A DNA stretch of 11,089 nucleotides. Origin: Rubritepida sp. (GTDB lineage: Bacteria; Pseudomonadota; Alphaproteobacteria; Acetobacterales; Acetobacteraceae). Location of the stretch: positions 1-11,089 of the forward strand of contig JAQGHZ010000295.1 in NCBI GenBank assembly GCA_028291485.1, written 5' to 3'. The translations under genes were made by a program, and so were the position numbers. How positions within the stretch are numbered: the stretch's first letter is position 1; every line of letters begins with the position of its first letter. This document shows, piece after piece, positions 7,443 to 11,089 of this stretch. A model generated the notes under the pieces. That model made no database searches, was not told the origin of the DNA, and saw only the letters and a list, made by a program, of their open reading frames with translations.

Positions 7443-8184
7443 CCGGCAGCATCGCGTGGACGTCGATCTCCATGAGGATCTCGGGCGCCGCGAGTCCCTT
7501 CACCACGAAGAGCGAATGCGGGATGGGATGCCGGGACAGCGCCGGCATCAGACCTTCCATCACGGGCGCGATCTGCGCGCGGTCGGTGACGTAGATGGTG
7601 GCCGCCACGGCGTCGGCGAGGGAGGCCTTCGCCTCGGCCAGCAGCTTCTCGACATTGCCGATGGCCATGCGCGCCTGGGCGCCGACGTCGTGCAGGTTGG
7701 GGAAGTCGCGATCGAGCGTGAGTCCCGTTTGTCCACGGAGAAAAATGCGGCGGCCGGCGATCACCACCATGCAGAAATCGGCGACGAACTCCTGCTTGTG
7801 CAAGCCGTAGGGCGCGCTGGTGGAGCGATACTTCTTCAGTCGCTCGTGCGGCCCGCCCGGCACGGCATAGGCGTCGAGCTGGAAAACCGCCGCGGGGTCG
7901 TGCAGCGCCTTCACGATGAGGCCGGTGCTGACGGGATACACTCCCATCAGCCGCCTACCCATCACGCCGTAAACGGCCTGGCGGAAGGCGCGGTCGGTGA
8001 TCTGCATGGTGATCTTGCAGAGGTCGGTGAGCTTGCAGCCCACCGAGGCGAGCTGGCCTTCCAGCGCGTCGAAGACGGCCTCGGCCTGCTTCTCCGCGGC
8101 TTCGATGGTGAAGCCGGGCGCGGCCGGGCCGGCGGTGAGGCCGCCGATATGCAGCGTGCCGTCGCGATGGATGATGGGGATCAT
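7435..8184 (-). CDS. Two-domain Rid (YjgF/YER057c/UK114) fusion protein
   Basis: A 249-residue protein made of two consecutive Rid domains (about 1-108 and 109-249); ordinary family members have one domain of about 130 residues and form trimers. RidA itself hydrolyses reactive enamines/imines, but several Rid subfamilies lack this activity. Domain 1 ends in KITMQITDRAFRQAVY (57-72) and YPVSTGLIV (83-91), very like the end of the neighbouring single Rid protein. Domain 2 contains IFLRGQTGLTLD (147-158) and AATIYVTDRA (194-203), like that protein's first half. Position Arg105 of E. coli RidA aligns with Ser86 in domain 1 and His223 in domain 2, so neither copy should act as a canonical imine deaminase. 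The start at 8184 forms an ATGA overlap with the upstream Rid stop codon; the open frame extends further upstream to 8670, but that part is only a shadow of the Rid gene. It lies within the operon, between the single Rid gene and hutI. Confidence 0.9.
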   Translation of the reverse strand: MIPIIHRDGTLHIGGLTAGPAAPGFTIEAAEKQAEAVFDALEGQLASVGCKLTDLCKITMQITDRAFRQAVYGVMGRRLMGVYPVSTGLIVKALHDPAAVFQLDAYAVPGGPHERLKKYRSTSAPYGLHKQEFVADFCMVVIAGRRIFLRGQTGLTLDRDFPNLHDVGAQARMAIGNVEKLLAEAKASLADAVAATIYVTDRAQIAPVMEGLMPALSRHPIPHSLFVVKGLAAPEILMEIDVHAMLPDV

Positions 8185-8597
8185 GCGTCCTCGTCGGGGA
8201 TGACGGCGTCGATGTCGATCTCGACCAGCATCTCCGGCAGCGCGAGGCCGTTGACGATGAGGCCGGTGCCCACGGGCGCGATGCTGCCGAGATGGCGGCC
8301 GACGACCTGGTAGACCGGCTCGCGATAGGCGCGGTCGGTGATGTAGGTCGTGATCTTGCAGATATGGTCCATCTTCGATCCGGCCTCTTCCAGCAGGATC
8401 TTCACATTCTTCATCGCCTGGTCGGCCTGGGCCGCGGCGTCGCCGAGGCCCACGAAGCCGCCATCGAGCGTGAAGCCCGTCTGTCCCCGCAGGAAGATGA
8501 GCTTTCCCGCCTTCACCACCATGGACATCTCGTTCCTGATGTCCTGACCCTTGTAGTAGAGGCCGGTGTTGAAGCGGCGTAGGCGTTCGTGCGCCAT
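8181..8597 (-). CDS. Single-domain Rid (YjgF/YER057c/UK114) family protein
   Basis: A 138-residue one-domain member of the Rid family, the normal size for a subunit of the barrel-shaped trimer. Motifs are LIFLRGQTGFTLDGGF (33-48), AAQADQAMKNVKILLEEAG (55-73), ICKITTYITDRAYREPVY (79-96) and the C-terminal LPEMLVEIDIDAV (120-132). The segment that carries the catalytic arginine in RidA (PARS) reads PVGTG (108-112), so it probably belongs to the Rid4-7-type groups without imine deaminase activity. The start is well supported: AAGGAGG (8605-8611 on the opposite strand) lies 7 bases before the ATG, the strongest ribosome site I found in the window. Its stop codon overlaps the start of the Rid-Rid fusion (ATGA), so the two are probably made in coupled amounts. 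Seventeen bases separate it from the upstream solute-binding protein gene. Confidence 0.92.
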   Translation of the reverse strand: MAHERLRRFNTGLYYKGQDIRNEMSMVVKAGKLIFLRGQTGFTLDGGFVGLGDAAAQADQAMKNVKILLEEAGSKMDHICKITTYITDRAYREPVYQVVGRHLGSIAPVGTGLIVNGLALPEMLVEIDIDAVIPDEDA

Positions 8598-8604
8598 GTT
8601 GTTT

Positions 8605-8611
8605 CCTCCTT
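8605..8611 (-). promoter_or_regulatory. Strong Shine-Dalgarno for the single-domain Rid gene
   Basis: AAGGAGG on the minus strand, 7 bases before the ATG at 8597 and 4 bases after the stop codon of the solute-binding protein. It matches the anti-SD ideally and suggests that the Rid proteins are made at a high rate relative to the upstream gene. Confidence 0.8.
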
Positions 8612-8614
8612 GAG

Positions 8615-10174
8615 CTAAGGTGCCGGTCGCAAAGACATCGCCATGGTGCGCTCGTCGTTGCGCGGTTCATAGACGAAGCCGCGCCGGGCCGCCCAGATGT
8701 TCACCTGATGGTGCAGCGGGATGATGGCCACGTCCCGCATGGCGATCCCCGTTGCCGCGCGATAGGCCGCCTCGCGTTCCGCGAGATCCAGGGTGCCAAG
8801 CGCGCGGTCCACCGCAATATCGAATGCAGGATTGCTGTAGTGCGAGCGGTTGGTCGAACCGCGTCCTCGTGAACCGTCGACCGTCGCGAGCAGGTTGGCG
8901 AGCGGGCTGTCCGGCTCGCCCGTGCCGGTGCCCCAGCCGGAGAGGCCGATGCTGAATTCGTCGCGCGCCGAGCGCGGGAAGAAGGCGGTGGAGGGCAGCG
9001 CCTCGACCCGCGTGCGCACGCCGATCCGCGCCCACATCTGCGCCACGGCCTGGAGGATCTGCGCGTCGTTCACGTAGCGGTCGTTGGGGCCATGCAGCGT
9101 GACGGAGAAGCCCTGCGGGAAGCCCGCCTCGGCCAGCAGGCGGCGCGCGCCCTCGGGGTCATAGGCCTCGGGCGGCAGGGCTGGATCGTGACCCACGCTG
9201 CCGGCCGGCAGGAGCTGGCCGGAGGGCGCGGCCTGCTCGTCCATCACCTGCGCCACGATGCCGGTCCGGTTGATCGCCATGGAGAGGGCCCGGCGCACCC
9301 GGACGTCTCGCAGCGGATTGGCCGGCAGCGGCCGCCCCTGGTTGTCGCTGACGAAGGGCGTCTGCTCGCGCCAGAGGTCGAGATAGAGGTAGACGTTGCG
9401 CAGGCTCGGCGTGCTGAAGACGGCGAGGCGCGGCTCGCGCGCCAGTCCGGCCACGTCGCGCGTCGGCACCTGGTCGATCAGGTCGACGTCGCCGGCCTTC
9501 AGCGCCGCGAGCCGCGCGCTGTCATTGCCGATGAAGCGGTAGGTGACACGGTTCCAGGTGACCGGCCCGCCGTACCAGTTCCCGTTGCGCTCGAAGACCG
9601 CGCGGTCGCCGGGCGTGTAGGAGACGAGGCGGTAGGGTCCGGTGCCCACCGCCGCGCGGCCGCTGTTGTAGTCGGCGGTGGACATGTTCTCGCCCTGACG
9701 GCGGCCGATCATGGGCAGGCCCTGCATCATCGCGGGGATGAGCGGCGCGGGCGTGCCGGTCTCCAGCCGCACCGTCAGCGGATCGACGACGACCACCTCA
9801 CGCACCGGCCGCGTGAAGAAGGCGTAGGAGGATGGGCTGCCCACCACGTTCGGCACGCGGGAGAAGGTGAAGGCCACGTCATCCGCGGTGAATTGCGAGC
9901 CGTCATGGAAGCGGATGCCGGGACGGAGCTTGAACTCCCAGGCCGTGGGCGAGACCGCGCGCCATTCATAGGCCATCCCGGCCACCGGCCGCAGGTTCGC
10001 ATCCGGCTCCAGCAGCCGGTCGAAGAGATGCTGCGTCAGCGCGCTGTTGGGCGTGAGGTTGTGGAAATGCGGATCGAGGGAGGTGAAGGCGCCGCCGACA
10101 GCGATAGTCACGTCCTGCGCCGTCACCGGCGATGCGATCAGCGAGAGGGTAAAGGCCGCGGCGAGACGTAACAT
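8615..10174 (-). CDS. ABC transporter solute-binding protein, family 5 (DppA/OppA/NikA type)
   Basis: A 519-residue periplasmic binding protein of the peptide/nickel/opine class. A typical signal peptide is present (MLRLAAAFTLSLIASPVTA, cleavage after Ala19 before QD). Family signatures are the early SLDPHFHNL segment (32-40), LFDRLLEP (50-57), and the diagnostic LRPGIRFHDGSQFTADDVAFTFSR (from residue 83), with length normal for the family. It begins the leftward operon. An AGAGGG ribosome site lies at 10179-10184, 4 bases before the ATG. No permease or ATPase gene follows; enzyme genes do instead, so the transporter partner must be elsewhere, possibly on the divergent transcript beyond the right edge. 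Members bind many ligands besides peptides, so the neighbours (amidohydrolases, Rid, GGT-like) suggest a small nitrogen compound only by association. Confidence 0.93.
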   Translation of the reverse strand: MLRLAAAFTLSLIASPVTAQDVTIAVGGAFTSLDPHFHNLTPNSALTQHLFDRLLEPDANLRPVAGMAYEWRAVSPTAWEFKLRPGIRFHDGSQFTADDVAFTFSRVPNVVGSPSSYAFFTRPVREVVVVDPLTVRLETGTPAPLIPAMMQGLPMIGRRQGENMSTADYNSGRAAVGTGPYRLVSYTPGDRAVFERNGNWYGGPVTWNRVTYRFIGNDSARLAALKAGDVDLIDQVPTRDVAGLAREPRLAVFSTPSLRNVYLYLDLWREQTPFVSDNQGRPLPANPLRDVRVRRALSMAINRTGIVAQVMDEQAAPSGQLLPAGSVGHDPALPPEAYDPEGARRLLAEAGFPQGFSVTLHGPNDRYVNDAQILQAVAQMWARIGVRTRVEALPSTAFFPRSARDEFSIGLSGWGTGTGEPDSPLANLLATVDGSRGRGSTNRSHYSNPAFDIAVDRALGTLDLAEREAAYRAATGIAMRDVAIIPLHHQVNIWAARRGFVYEPRNDERTMAMSLRPAP

Positions 10175-10244
10175 GAAGCCCTCTGCCTTGCATCAGAAGC
10201 TAATTGTGGAAGACTGACGGCGCGCCAGCAATAGGGGAACGCCT
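10175..10244. promoter_or_regulatory. Divergent intergenic control region
   Basis: Seventy bases separate the start codons of the leftward solute-binding protein gene and the rightward amidohydrolase gene, so promoters for both transcripts should lie here or reach into the coding ends. It is slightly less GC-rich than the genes. I could not find a convincing -35/-10 pair or a clear operator dyad. The only sites I can point to are the two ribosome sites, AGAGGG at 10179-10184 (leftward) and AGGGGA at 10233-10238 (rightward). Confidence 0.5.
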
Positions 10245-11089
10245 GTGGACCTGCTCATCACCGATGCCGTCGTCGTCACTTGCGACGACGAGCGCAGCCT
10301 GCTGGAGCATGCCGCCGTCGCCATCCGCGGCGACCGCATCGCGGCCATAGGCGACAGCAAGGCGCTGGAGCAGCAGTTCCCGGAGCTGCCGCGCTTCTTC
10401 GGCAAGGGGCTGGCCGTCTTCCCGGGCTTCATCAACGCGCACACGCACACCGCGCTGACCGTGCTGCGCGGCAGCGTCGAGGATTGGGACGGCAATGCCG
10501 TCTATGGCTACATGTCGCCCGTCTCCTACGAGATGACGCCGGAGGAACGCTCCATCATGGTCAGTATGGGCTGCCTGGAGGCGATCCGCTCCGGCTGCAC
10601 CACGCTGGTCGATCCCTTCCGGCACACGCCTCATTATATTGATGCCATGGCCGCCACGGGCCTGCGCCTCTGGCTCTCCGAGAACTGCGCGGACATCAAC
10701 ACGCTGCGCATCCGGCTCGGCGACTATAGCATCGACGAGGAATTCGGCCGGACCTTCCTCGATCGCACCGTGCAGTGCATCGAGGACTGGCAGGGCCGCG
10801 GCGAGGGCCGCGTGAACTTCCAGATCGCCGCCCATGCGCCCGACAACTGCTCGCCGCAGATGCTGCACAAGCTTCTGGAGCTGGCCGCCAAATACAAGCT
10901 CACCCGCACCGTCCACCTCGCGCAGAGCCTGGAGGAGGTGCAGGCCGTCGCCGCCATGCGCGACGGCCTCACGCCGGCCGGCTACCTCGATCGCGAGGGC
11001 TTTCTGGGCCCCGACCTGGTCGGCGCGCACTGGACCTACTGCACGCCCGATGATGTCGGGCTGCTGGCCTCGCGCGGCACGCAGATGGC
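10245..11089 (+). CDS. Metal-dependent amidohydrolase of the AtzA/TrzA/SsnA deaminase group, 3'-truncated
   Basis: The first 281 residues of a cytoplasmic amidohydrolase (family length about 450), cut off by the window edge. The start is GTG at 10245, supported by AGGGGA at 10233-10238, 6 bases upstream, and by the N-terminal strand pattern DLLITDAVVVT...GDRIAAIG typical of the group. Metal motifs are GFINAHTHT (His66, His68), IAAHAPDNCSP (His197), TVHLAQS (His224) and GAHWTYCTPDD (His262). This is the layout of guanine deaminase, methylthioadenosine deaminase and s-triazine hydrolases. The catalytic Glu often found in the HLAE motif is Gln227 here (HLAQS), which hints at a subgroup other than the classical deaminases. 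The final catalytic Asp is beyond the window. The gene is divergent from the solute-binding protein operon and probably shares regulation with it. The exact substrate cannot be assigned. Confidence 0.9.
   Translation, partial: MDLLITDAVVVTCDDERSLLEHAAVAIRGDRIAAIGDSKALEQQFPELPRFFGKGLAVFPGFINAHTHTALTVLRGSVEDWDGNAVYGYMSPVSYEMTPEERSIMVSMGCLEAIRSGCTTLVDPFRHTPHYIDAMAATGLRLWLSENCADINTLRIRLGDYSIDEEFGRTFLDRTVQCIEDWQGRGEGRVNFQIAAHAPDNCSPQMLHKLLELAAKYKLTRTVHLAQSLEEVQAVAAMRDGLTPAGYLDREGFLGPDLVGAHWTYCTPDDVGLLASRGTQM

Noticed and set aside
8185..8670. Upstream extension of the Rid-Rid frame to 8670
   Set aside because: The added residues overlap the single Rid gene in another frame, are Arg/Gly/Pro/His-rich and show no Rid motif. 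The ATGA-overlapping start at 8184 gives a complete first Rid domain.
10200..11030. 276-codon minus-strand frame opposite the right-edge amidohydrolase
   Set aside because: The plus strand carries clear metal-binding motifs throughout this span; the minus frame has only shadow composition.

Overview
The window is a GC-rich stretch with long open frames on both strands. It reads like an alphaproteobacterium, most plausibly an Acetobacteraceae/Roseomonas-type genome. That is an inference from base composition, a Bug/TctC-family solute receptor, an IalB-like secreted protein and a large hybrid sensor kinase; nothing in the window is taxonomically diagnostic. I see no rRNA, tRNA, CRISPR, insertion sequence or phage gene.

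Left part, + strand (1-4509): the 3' end of a periplasmic Bug/TctC receptor, closed by a strong GC hairpin; a small exported IalB-like protein; a roughly 330-base non-coding gap with an AT-rich core and several inverted repeats; then a 930-residue hybrid sensor histidine kinase. The kinase ends in a REC domain followed by an HPt-like domain whose phosphotransfer motif is eroded. Two stacked hairpins separate its end from the convergent cluster to the right.

Right part, - strand (10174 down to 4587): a tightly packed set transcribed leftward. In order it encodes an exported family-5 (peptide/nickel-type) ABC solute-binding protein, a single-domain Rid (YjgF) protein, a protein with two fused Rid domains, an imidazolonepropionase-like amidohydrolase, and a gamma-glutamyltransferase-like Ntn hydrolase. 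Gaps and overlaps are 17 bp, 4-bp ATGA overlap, 8-bp overlap and 48 bp, so this is very probably one operon. No permease or ATPase gene accompanies the binding protein. Seventy bases upstream, in the opposite direction, a GTG-started metal-dependent deaminase/chlorohydrolase-type amidohydrolase begins and runs off the right edge.

Together the right part looks like a catabolic island for an imported small nitrogen compound, perhaps an N-heterocycle or a substituted amide or peptide. The binding protein would capture it, the two amidohydrolases would deaminate or open rings, and the Ntn hydrolase would cut an amide, with the Rid proteins acting on intermediates. The substrate is not determined by the sequence. 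The most notable points are the 2+1 arrangement of three Rid domains, all lacking the catalytic arginine of RidA; the GGT-like enzyme that keeps its nucleophile but has lost the residues that recognise a gamma-glutamyl group; and the HutI-like gene outside any visible hut context.
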